A stretch of DNA of 64,000 bases from Fuerstiella marisgermanici (GTDB lineage: Bacteria > Planctomycetota > Planctomycetia > Planctomycetales > Planctomycetaceae), in NCBI RefSeq assembly GCF_001983935.1, contig NZ_CP017641.1, positions 62,001 through 126,000 of the forward strand, read 5' to 3'. Position numbers and translations under genes: made by a program. The notes under the pieces are model-generated. The model ran no database searches. It was not told the DNA's origin and worked only from the letters and a program-made list of their open reading frames with translations. Every line of letters begins with the position of its first letter. Within the stretch, counting starts at the first letter, position 1. This document shows, one piece after another, positions 7,851 through 17,273 of this stretch.

Positions 7851-9977
7851 CTAATTCGCTCGCGCGATTTCATTGGCACGCCATGCGGTGACGTAGGCCA
7901 TAAAGCCTCGTTTAGTGGCGGCCGATGCCTTGGATAACAGTTCCCGGTCCAGCAGCTCAATCGGAGCCGTGCCGGCGTTATGGAGCAGCAGAGCCGTTTG
8001 AATCGCCACGGCATCGTCAAATGGTTTGAGGGCAGCAACGATCGCAGCCAGCTGCGTACCGGACTCTTCGATGATGCGTTTTGCGTACTCATGAGCGCTA
8101 CGCCATTCTCTGTCTCCGTCCGCGTCAACAAAAACCGCGCCGCTGCAGCCTAAAGTCCGTGACTTCCAAACTGGCGAATCCGGTTGATAGGACTTGGCCG
8201 TCTTCCAATGGAGGCCATCTATGCCTGGCCCGGTGGCAACTGCGACCAAATGGACGTCGTGACTTGGTCGTGGCAACTCGATCGTCGTTTTAAAGATTTC
8301 GCCTGTGGGCCATTCGCTTCGTTGACTGGAATCAATCGGCAGTTCTTTCGCAAGGACGCCGTTTGCATAGATCTCTAACTTGTCAGCGCTCACCCATTGC
8401 GGGCCACGCACCGTGATATCGATCTTCATCGTGTCTGTCGTGGCTGTGATTTGATCGCCTGACTGTGCCGTGCCGTTGACTTGCATCTCGGCGATCAGGC
8501 CATAGCTGACCATGACCTTGCCACCAAGAAATGCATCGACTGCAGCCTTAACGTCGATGTGGTCGGGGCGTGAGTCGTCGCAGCGAATGTATGTTCGACC
8601 CTGGCCAACGATGTAGCGAGACACGTCGTGCGAATCACTGCTACCTACCGGAGTTATCCGTCGTCCGCGATTCAGCAACGTCATCCAATCTCGGGTAAGT
8701 TGCATAGGATCGGTCTTCGTCGCACCTGAATTCACAATTTCCATCGCGTTGAATCCGACGTGCCATCCGTCCAACATCTCACCAGCGGCTTCATTAAAAT
8801 GCCTGGGGCCAAACGGTCTCGTCCCACTATGAATGTCTCGTGCGTGGTTCAAAATTGCGACCCGAACGCCAGGTGTGGCAAAAATGCCGTCGAATGTCTG
8901 CTTCCAACTCGTCCCTTCATGGGATGGCACGGGAGAACCGCTGACGACGGGGAAAATGTTAAAGTGGCCGGTTTTCGTGGTGACTTCATTTCCGATGACA
9001 GGCGTGAAATATTTTCGCACTTCTGCTTCGCGTGAGGGTGCTTCGAAATCAATGTGGCGGTTGTGGTCCGTTGCGATGGGGAGTTCGATGCCTTCGCCGG
9101 CTAGAGTCACCATCCTTTCTTCCACAGTGGCATCGCCATGGCCCGAATGCGTCAGCGTATGAATATGTGTGTCGCACGCGACCCAGCCGGCTGTGTCAAC
9201 TTCGCGGCGAATCGAAAGTGTGACTTCCTTCCGCTCGCCTTCGGCTACTGCGATCTTTGATCGGGCAATCGAGTATTCGAAACCACGACCAGCGATCAGT
9301 TCATATTCTCCTGCGGGCAGGTCGACGGCTGCTTCGCCATTCGATGTGTATACGGTTCCGGGACGAACCGCGAGATGAGCATTGGATGTCGTACCCATAC
9401 TGACCATTGCACCGTCGCGATTCAGGATGGTGATTCGGCCTGGCGACGGATTTCCATCGGCGAGCAGATGAATATGAATACTTGACTGCGCCAGCACTTT
9501 GGATCGCGACTGATTGAGCAGTGTGATCTCACCTACCCGGATATCATCAGACGCTCTGTGTTTGCCGACCGGCTGAACAGTAATCGAATTCTTCTCCTTC
9601 AGGATGTCTGGCGGCACGTCGAAGTAAACGACCATGTCGTTTTCGTCTCGGGTTAGTCGCCCTACCCTTTCGTCGTTGACGACGACCTCCCAGGCTTCCT
9701 TCACATCCTGTTGCCGCAATCGAATCGACTGAACACCGCCATTGGGTGAAGCGGCAAGCTCCTCGGTATGCGTGAGTTGAGCAGCCTCCATCGGAAACTG
9801 ATCCCACTCCCGCTCCGCACCGCTACGCAGATGTTTGAGCTCAAACGCGGACACCTGTGAGGCCATCGTGACGACCACGAACACCGTCAACATTGCGGCG
9901 AGCCTGAAGACATCGATTGTCGGCGCACTAAGCAGTTGTCCCAAATGAAGCGGTGTAACGGGTGAGCAACGATGCAT
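7851..9977 (-). CDS. CehA/McbA-type PHP-domain metallohydrolase, secreted
   Basis: A 708-residue exported protein. The N-terminus carries a signal peptide (FRLAAMLTVFVVVTMASQVSA). Residues about 30-230 form beta-rich, carboxypeptidase-regulatory-like regions. A polymerase-and-histidinol-phosphatase (PHP) metal domain follows: WVACDTHIHTLTHSGHGDA (HxH), then ATDHNRHIDFEA, VIGNEVTTKTGHFNIFP and GSSDSHDVSRY, the four ligand blocks of the CehA/McbA carbamate and phosphoesterase branch. A C-terminal domain resembles those attached to this family. Likely a periplasmic phosphoesterase or amidohydrolase-like hydrolase with unknown substrate. The ATG at 9977 is kept because Arg25 would supply the positive n-region; an internal start at 9893 is possible. 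Confidence 0.85.
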   Translation of the reverse strand: MHRCSPVTPLHLGQLLSAPTIDVFRLAAMLTVFVVVTMASQVSAFELKHLRSGAEREWDQFPMEAAQLTHTEELAASPNGGVQSIRLRQQDVKEAWEVVVNDERVGRLTRDENDMVVYFDVPPDILKEKNSITVQPVGKHRASDDIRVGEITLLNQSRSKVLAQSSIHIHLLADGNPSPGRITILNRDGAMVSMGTTSNAHLAVRPGTVYTSNGEAAVDLPAGEYELIAGRGFEYSIARSKIAVAEGERKEVTLSIRREVDTAGWVACDTHIHTLTHSGHGDATVEERMVTLAGEGIELPIATDHNRHIDFEAPSREAEVRKYFTPVIGNEVTTKTGHFNIFPVVSGSPVPSHEGTSWKQTFDGIFATPGVRVAILNHARDIHSGTRPFGPRHFNEAAGEMLDGWHVGFNAMEIVNSGATKTDPMQLTRDWMTLLNRGRRITPVGSSDSHDVSRYIVGQGRTYIRCDDSRPDHIDVKAAVDAFLGGKVMVSYGLIAEMQVNGTAQSGDQITATTDTMKIDITVRGPQWVSADKLEIYANGVLAKELPIDSSQRSEWPTGEIFKTTIELPRPSHDVHLVAVATGPGIDGLHWKTAKSYQPDSPVWKSRTLGCSGAVFVDADGDREWRSAHEYAKRIIEESGTQLAAIVAALKPFDDAVAIQTALLLHNAGTAPIELLDRELLSKASAATKRGFMAYVTAWRANEIARAN

Positions 9978-10664
9978 TGACCTGAATCCTCTGTGAGTTG
10001 ATGAGCGTTAAGGCGATCCGCAGATACGAAACTACCAAATTCGCGCCGCCACGTCTCACGTGGTGTCCAGACGCCAGTATCGGCCGGCAACACTGACTAT
10101 GAAGGCTACCCGATCGGGATTAGTTGTGCCTGCCAGCGTCAGGTCCTGATCGTCAGACCGCTCCAAAGTTTGAACCTTGATCGAAGCTCTCCGTACCCGT
10201 GGCCGAAGCAAACTTGGACCGCTCGGCGTCACCACCTCACTGCGTCCTCAAAGAACCCGGCGAACGCTTTCGTATTCAGACCGCCAAATGACGAAACGAA
10301 CGTCACGTTTAAACGCGACGGCACAAATCAGAGAGCCGAGAAGGCCTCAACAACCGTTGCGATGAGGTCCGTCCCAGAGAAATGTTCTACGACCTACGAC
10401 GACGCACCTTCGAGCTGCCAATCGCTACACGGTCCCGCCGCCTTCTATGTGCTCGCCGTCGGGGGATGTGCGAGTTTGGCAGGCACACCTCGTGCAGAAC
10501 GCGAACCGTTTTCTTCGCCGCTCAAATCTACCGCAGTAAGTAGTGTCCCGAGGTGGTCACTGACTGAATTGAACGCAGAAAAAGGACGGGCATTCGTCTC
10601 TCAAAGCTCCATTCCTGACGAGCAGGCTGTCCGAACACAAAGCAAGCCGGTACCCTAAAACGCA
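9978..10664. other. Intergenic region, nothing recognised
   Basis: About 690 bases without a convincing gene. The longest open frame (10170-10658, plus) has unusual composition, no ribosome site and no recognisable motif. It could be a decayed gene, but I cannot name it. Confidence 0.45.
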
Positions 10665-10735
10665 AGCGGCTGAAGGGAATCGAACCCTCATTTGAAGCTT
10701 GGGAAGCTTCCGTGTTGCCACTACACCACAGCCGC
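10665..10735 (-). tRNA. tRNA-Gly (anticodon CCC)
   Basis: Cloverleaf read on the minus strand: a perfect 7-bp acceptor stem (GCGGCTG/CAGCCGC), D arm GTGT...ACAC, anticodon stem GAAGC/GCTTC around loop TTCCCAA (anticodon CCC), T loop TTCGATT on a GAGGG/CCCTT stem, and discriminator U as expected for glycine tRNAs. The CCA end is not encoded. It decodes GGG. Confidence 0.95.
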
Positions 10736-11130
10736 AGGGGAGTGAGTCGCCCTTGTGGTTTCAGCATATAATGAGTCTTCCGGCAATGGAAGCCTTTCTG
10801 GATTCTGGCCGCTACGTTTTTGCAGCGAATCTCGCTGATTTGTGGCCGTGGAACAGGCGTTTTGGACGATGAAAGCTGTTTCCCACGAGCCCAAACCGTC
10901 CACAACAAAAGAGGAACTGCGTTAGAGTTTTTGGCTTCATCGGTGACCGGAACACGCAAAATGGCGAAGCGTTCGGTCTTTGTCTTGCCGGAGTTTTGAG
11001 ATGCTTCGGATATCTGACAGCGGACAATAACAGATATGATCGTGTTTCATGTTGCCTGCGTTCTAAACGAAGGGTTCAGGTCCGCATGAAAAAATGTGTG
11101 CTCTGTCCCATTTCCAGTGCCGTTGGTGGC
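10736..11130. other. Intergenic region containing one dispersed repeat copy
   Basis: No gene is recognised. It holds copy A of the 88-bp dispersed repeat (10823-10910). The rest, between the repeat and the end of the aldolase gene, shows no clear signal. Confidence 0.5.
10823..10910 (-). repeat. Dispersed 88-bp repeat, copy A
   Basis: 88 bases that align without gaps to 53619-53706 (same strand; about 60 of 88 positions identical by hand count), and over 84 bases to 61577-61660 on the opposite strand (about 62 of 84). The best-conserved parts are the ends: CCGTCCACAACAAAA and the TGGCCG block. All three copies are intergenic. Confidence 0.75.
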
Positions 11131-11898
11131 TCAGCCTTTTCGGAAGGCCTTGAACGCTTCTGCCATGGCGTTGCGCATGATCAGGGATTCGTTTGCATAC
11201 ACGATCAGGCGAGCTCCCTGGCGTTGTGTTCGCAGAGTTTGTTCTGGTGTGCCAAACCAACAACCCGCAGCTACGTGTTGACGATTAGCTTCGTCGATAA
11301 TCTTCTGCAGAATGGCGATCAGATCGGGGTGGTCGTACTTATTGGGAATTCCCATATTCACTGTCAAGTCGTTCGGCCCGACAAACACCGCGTGGACGCC
11401 CGGTATCGAACAGATCTGGTTAAGATTGTTAACACCCTCAACAGATTCGATCATCGGAATGAACACTGTGTCGGCACATTTTGTCTGGACATATTTTTCA
11501 GTGGCGTCACTCGGCCATGCACCTCCGGACAGAACCTGTTCGAGTGCTTTGCCTTTGAGGGGGCGGTAGACGGCAGCGGCTGCCAGACGTTTTGCGTGTT
11601 CATAGTCTTCTACATAAGGAACCACGGCACCGTCGAAGCTATCGCAGACTTTGGCCACGTCGTCCGGCTCTCGACTGTGAGTGCGTGCAAGACAGGCAAT
11701 GCCTTTTGCGTTTAACGCATAACGCAGCGGCAGAAAGTCCGCCAGTTCAAGCGCGTTGTGTTCTGCTGTCACGATCACGAAGTCGAGGGCTCCGTCCGGA
11801 AAGAAGTCGACGATGGACGGCGTGACAGCGTGCTGAATCAGTGTTCCGTAAACCGTGTCGCCCTTGATCAGCTTGTCTTTGAGTATTTTCGCGCTCAT
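11131..11898 (-). CDS. HpcH/HpaI aldolase/citrate lyase family protein
   Basis: About 255 residues from the ATG at 11898, preceded by GAGGAAG at good spacing; an upstream in-frame start at 11955 is less likely. It is a class II, metal-dependent aldolase of the HpcH/HpaI family, which cleaves 2-keto-3-deoxy sugar acids or 4-hydroxy-2-keto acids to pyruvate plus an aldehyde. Seen: VYGTLIQHAVTPSIVDFF, the CLARTH arginine block, PMIESVEGVNN with the metal-binding Glu, and VFVGPNDLTVNMG with the metal-binding Asp. Two oxidoreductase genes lie immediately upstream on the same strand, suggesting a shared sugar-acid pathway. Confidence 0.88.
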   Translation of the reverse strand: MSAKILKDKLIKGDTVYGTLIQHAVTPSIVDFFPDGALDFVIVTAEHNALELADFLPLRYALNAKGIACLARTHSREPDDVAKVCDSFDGAVVPYVEDYEHAKRLAAAAVYRPLKGKALEQVLSGGAWPSDATEKYVQTKCADTVFIPMIESVEGVNNLNQICSIPGVHAVFVGPNDLTVNMGIPNKYDHPDLIAILQKIIDEANRQHVAAGCWFGTPEQTLRTQRQGARLIVYANESLIMRNAMAEAFKAFRKG

Positions 11899-12003
11899 GA
11901 CTTCCTCATTAACGTTTAGTTTGACTCGAACGCTGAGAACGCTACCTGGTTGCAAATGAACGGTGTTGGAAAACTGACGTTACGCAAACAGGAACAGCCG
12001 TAG

Positions 12004-13113
12004 TCAGGTTAGCAGGGACAATGGGTTACCTCGCGTCTTAAGTGGCAGTTCCACTTCGGCGCCAATGCGGTGTGATTCGAAGACCGCTGCGATCATTTCC
12101 ACGATGGCTCTGCTGTCCTCGGCCGAACATCGAGTGTCTCGTTGCCCTTCCACACTGTCGGTCAGATCTCGAATGGCTGCGATATGACCTCCCTCGTACG
12201 TTCCGTCTGTGCGGGGTTCTGCTTTATCAATCCCGGCAGAAGTAATCGTCTTCCATGTTTTTCCGGTGCGTCCCGGAGACCAGCTACTGTCCTGCAAAAT
12301 GAACGCGGGCTTTAGGTAGCCGCTTTGCAGTTCAATAATGCCTCGCGAACCCATCACCTGCAGTCCAAAACGAGTCGGGCTGCCTCCGGCACCACGTTTG
12401 GAGGCGAAGTATCCAGAGACACCGTTTGGAAAAGAGTATTGTGCCCGCAGATGATCTCCCGCCAGCAGGCCGATGCCCTCGGCCCCTTCAACCACGTTTG
12501 CTTTGGTCACAGGCGCCTGCTTGTTGAACACGGTTGCTATGCAGGACGAAGCATTTCCGCCTGCGATACTTCTCATCATGCCCATTACGTGAGATCCCAG
12601 CACCCACAGGTCTTCTCCGCCGCCGCGCCGATCTTCTTTGCCACGACCACGCAGTTCGAGCACTTCGCCGATCTCACCGTGTTTGATAATCGACAATACG
12701 GTGTCAAGAACGGGCGAATACTGAGTGACGTGGGCGATGCCGAGTTTCAAGTGCCTCATTTCGAGAGCACGGACCGCTTCGTCGCATTCTTTCAGCGTCG
12801 GGCAGAACGGCTTCTCCATGTAGATGTGGCACCCCGCCTCAGCCGCTGCCATGATCATGTCATGATGCTGGTCCATCCATCGCGGGCAGATTGCAACGAT
12901 GTCCAGCTGCTTTGTGGCAAGCATCTTTCTGTAGTCTGAATATGCATTGGCTGCGCCGACTCGTTTTTGAGCCTGGACGCGACCGGCATCGTCGTGGTCG
13001 GCAACGGCGACAATCGTCACGTCCGGGATTTTTGTGAAAGCAACATCGACGCCATGGCCGTAATTACCGCGCGCTGTGCTGCCAATGATTCCGACTCGCC
13101 ATGTCTTCGCCAT
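12004..13113 (-). CDS. Gfo/Idh/MocA-family oxidoreductase, cytoplasmic
   Basis: 369 residues with no export signal. The N-terminal Rossmann fold reads WRVGIIGSTARGNYGHGVD, with DVTIVAVADHD closing the nucleotide site. HIYMEKPFCPT carries the catalytic EKP motif. The C-terminal domain is of GFO_IDH_MocA type, containing LWVLGSHVMGMMRSIAGG. It would oxidise or reduce a sugar or sugar derivative with NAD(P). It lies 40 bases downstream of the Tat-exported homologue and about 105 bases upstream of the aldolase, on the same strand, so the three probably form one operon. Confidence 0.9.
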   Translation of the reverse strand: MAKTWRVGIIGSTARGNYGHGVDVAFTKIPDVTIVAVADHDDAGRVQAQKRVGAANAYSDYRKMLATKQLDIVAICPRWMDQHHDMIMAAAEAGCHIYMEKPFCPTLKECDEAVRALEMRHLKLGIAHVTQYSPVLDTVLSIIKHGEIGEVLELRGRGKEDRRGGGEDLWVLGSHVMGMMRSIAGGNASSCIATVFNKQAPVTKANVVEGAEGIGLLAGDHLRAQYSFPNGVSGYFASKRGAGGSPTRFGLQVMGSRGIIELQSGYLKPAFILQDSSWSPGRTGKTWKTITSAGIDKAEPRTDGTYEGGHIAAIRDLTDSVEGQRDTRCSAEDSRAIVEMIAAVFESHRIGAEVELPLKTRGNPLSLLT

Positions 13114-13153
13114 TTAAATTCCAGTGCAGTTCTCAGTTTCAGTTTCTCGTCAA

Positions 13154-14476
13154 CTAAACCTCCGGCAATACCCACGGCTTCCGATATTCCGGACGCGTTC
13201 GCAAAGCGTTGGCTTCATCGTCACCGGGGAAGGATTCAGTTTTCGCGTCGAATGCCAATGTTCGGCCGACTCGCGCCGCGATATTGCCGGCATGACATAA
13301 CACGGACGCCGGATGGCCGACAGTTTCCAAATCGCAGAGGGGCTTTGATCGCGTCTTGATGCATTCCACGAAGTCCTGGACGTGCGGCGCTTCGTGACTG
13401 CCGCCTTTGCCCTCAGCCAGTACTTCGTCCCGGCGTCCGTAGGCCTTCCAGTTTGAGTTACCAATCACGATGTAGCCCTGGTCTCCGAAAACTGCGGCGC
13501 CTTCGGACATTTCGAGATAGTGATAGGGTGCCCAGATGCGCATTTCATAGGTCAGGAGCTTTGTGGCCAAGTCACTGCCGAATTCGTAGTTAGCCTGCAA
13601 GGTGTCGGGGAATTCCTGAGCATCGTCGAAGTACCATTTCCCACCATGAGCGGAAATTCGGTTCGGCATGCCAAGCGGTTGATCTCCCTGAGCTTCGCAA
13701 GCTGCGTTGAAAACGGCGACCGCCATGTCGAGGCGATGCACACCGTCATTGCCCAGGTCGCCCGTTCCGTAATCGTAGAACCATCGCCAGCGCCCGTGGA
13801 AGCGGTTTGAGTTAAACGGACGCATCGGCGCAGCACCAGTCCACATGTCGTAATCCACACCTGTCGGCGGTTGACTGTCGGCGACAGCGGGCACTGGCCC
13901 CTGCTTTGTGCTCTCCCAAGCCTTCGCAACTGTGCACCGACCCAGACGGCCGCTCTTAGCGTATGCAATTGCCGACTGCAGTCGTTCTGTCGATCGATGC
14001 TGTGATCCCATTTGCACGATCCGTTTGTTCTTCCGCATCGCCTCAACCATGCGCATGCCTTCGACGATGTTGTGTCCATCAGGCTTCTCGACATAAACAT
14101 CCTTGCCCGCCTGGCACGCCAGAATTGTGGGAATTGCGTGCCAGTGATCGGGTGTTCCAATAACGATCGCATCAATCGACGAGTCGTCGATGAGTTTTCG
14201 GAAGTCGCTTTCACCGCGAGGAGTTGTTCCCTGATTCTTCGCCGCCTGAGCGAGGCCGCGGGGTAGTCGAGTTGGGTCGATGTCAGCGATCGCCACAACT
14301 TCGACCGATTTGTTCGACGAAAACGAATTGATCAGCGACAAAGCGCGGCCTCCAGCGCCCATGATGCCAACTCGAACACGCTCGCTTGGCGGAGCAGTTG
14401 AGCCCGCCGATGCTGTGCTGGCTGCGATTGCCAAAGAAGTCGTCTGCAGAAATGTTCGGCGAGAAGAATCTGTCAT
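13154..14476 (-). CDS. Tat-exported Gfo/Idh/MocA-family oxidoreductase
   Basis: 440 residues. A strong GGAGGAAACG precedes the ATG. The Tat signal is SSRRTFLQTTSLAIAASTASA. The Rossmann site is VRVGIMGAGGRALSLI, then VVAIADID; the catalytic block is VYVEKPDGHNI, and the C-terminal domain includes WFYDYGTGDLGNDGVHRLDM, the metal or substrate-contact region of the exported planctomycete subgroup. First gene of a probable operon with the next oxidoreductase and the aldolase, pointing to degradation of an exogenous sugar. Confidence 0.92.
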   Translation of the reverse strand: MTDSSRRTFLQTTSLAIAASTASAGSTAPPSERVRVGIMGAGGRALSLINSFSSNKSVEVVAIADIDPTRLPRGLAQAAKNQGTTPRGESDFRKLIDDSSIDAIVIGTPDHWHAIPTILACQAGKDVYVEKPDGHNIVEGMRMVEAMRKNKRIVQMGSQHRSTERLQSAIAYAKSGRLGRCTVAKAWESTKQGPVPAVADSQPPTGVDYDMWTGAAPMRPFNSNRFHGRWRWFYDYGTGDLGNDGVHRLDMAVAVFNAACEAQGDQPLGMPNRISAHGGKWYFDDAQEFPDTLQANYEFGSDLATKLLTYEMRIWAPYHYLEMSEGAAVFGDQGYIVIGNSNWKAYGRRDEVLAEGKGGSHEAPHVQDFVECIKTRSKPLCDLETVGHPASVLCHAGNIAARVGRTLAFDAKTESFPGDDEANALRTRPEYRKPWVLPEV

Positions 14477-14837
14477 CGTTTCCTCCGAGCAGTATTGCTG
14501 TTTTCGTTATGAGCAAACATTTCACTTTTGCTAAGGAAAACTAGCGCCACTAAACCATGTTTTAGAACCCCTAACAAAAGCTGTGTGGCCGCGTTGTGAC
14601 GACAGCGGTCGAGATGCAAGGAAAAGTGACGAGGCGACGGATGTCGTCGAGGAGCGCTGACGCCGCAGATCGGCTGCTGTCGTCGCAACCCTCCGGGCCG
14701 CTTGTGTTTCCGCCTCAGGCGGCGTCGTTCGTCGTCGACGACATTTGTCGCCTCCTCCTCACTTCTTGCCTCAAACGAAACTACAAACGTCGCGGCTCAC
14801 ACAGGTTTGGTTAGGGGGTCTTAGTCAATCAACGTGC
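14477..14837. other. Intergenic region filled by a foldback element
   Basis: No gene. Most of the span is the imperfect inverted repeat annotated at 14566-14819. Confidence 0.7.
14566..14819. repeat. Long imperfect inverted repeat (foldback or MITE-like element)
   Basis: The left arm begins ACCCCTAACAAAAGCTGTGTG near 14567 and the right arm ends in the imperfect complement (CACACAGGTTTGGTTAGGGGGT, to 14819). The arms match with scattered differences over about 90 bases each and include CGAGGCGAC...GATGTCGTCGA blocks; a CCGCC-TCA-GGCGG hairpin sits in the middle (14710-14722). There is no coding potential. It could be a small non-autonomous transposable element or a structured RNA. Confidence 0.7.
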
Positions 14838-15869
14838 CTATCGTTCTGGCCGATAGGTCGGCTTGCCTGGAATTTCAGTTGGGATGCGAAGCAGTAATGT
14901 TCCGCAGGTCACATACAGCGACTTCAGGTCCGGGCCGCCAAATGTACAGTTCGTGATCGTATCTTCCGGTGTCTGGCGAAATGCAAGTAACTTTCCGTCT
15001 GGTGAGATCACGTGGATCCCGGGCTTGGTGTCCAGCGTCTCACTGGTGTTCCGTGTCTTGTGCAGCCCTGCAGCAACGTACAGATTGCCGTTTGCATCAA
15101 TGCACATTCCATCGCCACTGCGGCCCGGATAAAAATCGATTAACACTCGCCCGTTCGACACACTTCCGTCCTGGTTCAGATCGTAAACGCGAATGTCGCG
15201 GTGGTGATTAGCATCAGGGTGAGCTTCAATTACGTAGAGCTTTTTGTTGTCAGGAGAAGTCACGATGCCGTTGGGCATGTGCACTTCAGGGAAGGCCAGG
15301 ATTTGAGTGACTGCGCCGTCCGGGGCGATGCGATAAACAGCCTTCACGTTTTCGCCTGCAGGATCCTGCGTGTCAGAACGTGAAGTGAAGTAGATGCGGC
15401 CTCGGCCATCCATGCAAAGATCGTTAGGTTTTGCGAAGGGTTTGCCGTTGAACCCGTCGGCCAGCACCTCAATCTTCCCGGACCTCGCGTCAGTTCGTGT
15501 AACCCGAGCAGCTCCGCCTTCGCACGCCAGCAGGCTGCCGTTGGGAGCAAAGTACAGCCCGTTGGTTTCGTTGGTGTTATCACGGTAGACGGAAAGTTTT
15601 CTTGCGCGAGGATCCCACTTGAGGATCTCGCTGGCTGGCACGTTCGTGAACAGCACATTCCCGGCCGCATCCACGGCGGGGCCTTCCGTGAACACCTTTT
15701 CGGCCTGCACCCTGGCCAGCACTTCTACAGAACCAAGGTATCGATCTGTTTCCAGCCCGGAGTAGTCGGGTGGCTTCGCGATTGCGAAACCGCAATGCCC
15801 ACTCAGCATGACCGCAGCGCCCGTACCGTATAAAAACTGACGCCGCGAGTAGTGTTGGTTACGTGGCAT
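14838..15869 (-). CDS. SMP-30/gluconolactonase-family protein, Tat-exported
   Basis: 343 residues with a twin-arginine signal (SRRQFLYGTGAAVML). The rest is a six-bladed beta-propeller of the SMP-30/gluconolactonase/LRE family: FTEGPAVDAAGNVLFTN (first metal ligand Glu), NDTNETNGLYFAPNG-type blade, KPNDLCMDGRGRIYFTS (Asn-Asp pair), HMPNGIVTSPDNKKLYV and GDGMCIDANGNLYVA (Asp ligand). Family members hydrolyse sugar lactones with a divalent metal. Next to the oxidoreductase/aldolase set it would fit lactone opening in sugar-acid catabolism, although a foldback element separates them. Confidence 0.88.
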   Translation of the reverse strand: MPRNQHYSRRQFLYGTGAAVMLSGHCGFAIAKPPDYSGLETDRYLGSVEVLARVQAEKVFTEGPAVDAAGNVLFTNVPASEILKWDPRARKLSVYRDNTNETNGLYFAPNGSLLACEGGAARVTRTDARSGKIEVLADGFNGKPFAKPNDLCMDGRGRIYFTSRSDTQDPAGENVKAVYRIAPDGAVTQILAFPEVHMPNGIVTSPDNKKLYVIEAHPDANHHRDIRVYDLNQDGSVSNGRVLIDFYPGRSGDGMCIDANGNLYVAAGLHKTRNTSETLDTKPGIHVISPDGKLLAFRQTPEDTITNCTFGGPDLKSLYVTCGTLLLRIPTEIPGKPTYRPER

Positions 15870-16270
15870 ATCGTTCTCTCGCTGACGTTTCAGTTGAGCG
15901 CCGATGCGTTTGTCGGTGAACAGTCGAAGGCAACGCCTTGATCGGTGGGCCGTGTGCGACTTCCATCCACGAAGCTGACGTTGCTCATGTGGAGCGAATC
16001 GTCACGCAGCGATTGTCTGCCGAGTCACGCTGGATGTCAAATCGATCGCGCTTGTGGCGTTCGGTTTTCAGACGCCAGGTAGTCATCGCCATATGATCGA
16101 ATGAATAATGTGTGCGCCAAGAGATCGGTGCCGTGCGCCGTTGAGGCAGTCTGCGCGTCCATGCGATGTAGCAAGATGGAGAGATGGTCTCGTGGTCGAA
16201 AAGGCCAGGTCGTTTTGATACAAGCACCTGACTGAAACTAACAACATGTCGACACGAAGGGTATCTGACG
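15870..16270. other. Divergent intergenic region, nothing recognised
   Basis: About 400 bases between divergent SMP-30 and aminotransferase genes. No repeat, RNA gene or clear promoter was recognised. Short minus-strand frames here have no family resemblance. Confidence 0.45.
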
Positions 16271-17191
16271 ATGACAGAGGGAAGTCAGTCACGGATGGTG
16301 TATCTGTCCGGCGAAATGGTGCCGGAGGCGGAGGCCAGGATATCGATCTTTGATAGCTCCGTGCTGCTGGGACACTGTGTCACGGAATCCAGCCGCACCT
16401 TTCAACATCGGCCCTTCCTTTTAGAACAGCACATTGATCGGCTGTACCGTTCTCTGAAGGTTGCTCGCATTCATCTGCAACACACGCCGGCGGAACTGCT
16501 GCAAATCACGCTCAACGTGTTGGACGCCAATCGGCCTATGATGGCTACAGGTGATGACTGCTGGATCGTGCACAACATTTCTGCCGGTTCACTCAAACTT
16601 GGCCCGGGTTCGAACCAGGTGAATCCGGCGACTGTGATGATTTTCACGAACCATCTGGCTTTACGAGGCTGGGCTCGCTTTTATACTGATGGCTGCCACG
16701 CTGTGACGTCTATGAGTCGCGCCGTGCCGTCTCAGACGCTTGACGCGCGGATCAAGAATCGCAGCCGCATGGCGTATACGATTGCTGATGCTGAAGCTCG
16801 TCTGGTGGATCCCGACGCGCAATGCGTCATTCTGGATATCGACGGTAATGTTTCCGAAAACAAGGGCGGCAATCTGTTTGTCGTCAGCGATGGTGAACTG
16901 CGCACGCCGTCGACCGATAATTGTCTGGCGGGGCTGAGTCGGCAAACCGTGATTGAGCTGGCACAAGAACAGGGGCTGGTTGTACGTGAGATGAAGCTGC
17001 AGATGTATGACCTGTACACAGCGGATGAAGTCTTCTTCACCAGCACTCCGTATTGCATGATGCCCGCGACCAAATTTAACGGTCTGCCCATTGGCGACGG
17101 CTGCGTGGGTGGCATTACTCAACAACTTCTGGCGGCGTGGAGTGAACGCGTGGGCATGGACATCGTCGCTCAGGCACAGCGCCAAATTTGA
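16271..17191 (+). CDS. Class IV PLP aminotransferase (branched-chain / D-amino-acid / ADC lyase type)
   Basis: 306 residues of fold-type IV aminotransferase. Seen: VYLSGEMVPEAEARISIFDSS (N-terminal strand and turn), LDARIKNRSRMAY with the Schiff-base lysine, LDIDGNVSENKGGNLFVV with the cofactor Glu and Asn, and TADEVFFTSTPYCMMP near the C-terminus. This is the BCAT/D-amino-acid transaminase layout. The specificity cannot be told; the sequence diverges from canonical IlvE. AAGGG stands about 10 bases before the ATG. No operon partner. Confidence 0.88.
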   Translation: MTEGSQSRMVYLSGEMVPEAEARISIFDSSVLLGHCVTESSRTFQHRPFLLEQHIDRLYRSLKVARIHLQHTPAELLQITLNVLDANRPMMATGDDCWIVHNISAGSLKLGPGSNQVNPATVMIFTNHLALRGWARFYTDGCHAVTSMSRAVPSQTLDARIKNRSRMAYTIADAEARLVDPDAQCVILDIDGNVSENKGGNLFVVSDGELRTPSTDNCLAGLSRQTVIELAQEQGLVVREMKLQMYDLYTADEVFFTSTPYCMMPATKFNGLPIGDGCVGGITQQLLAAWSERVGMDIVAQAQRQI

Positions 17192-17273
17192 TAGCGTCGA
17201 CGGAAACGAATTCTGACGATTTGTGGTATTCCAATCGGTGAACGGCGAGCTCGCGGTTTCACGTATTAGAGTG

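Noticed and set aside
7595-8131. Minus-strand 178-codon frame overlapping the PHP gene end
   Set aside because: Overlaps the well-supported hydrolase in another frame; shadow.
10170-10658. Plus-strand open frame of 162 codons
   Set aside because: No ribosome site, no recognisable motif, uneven composition; probably chance or a decayed gene.
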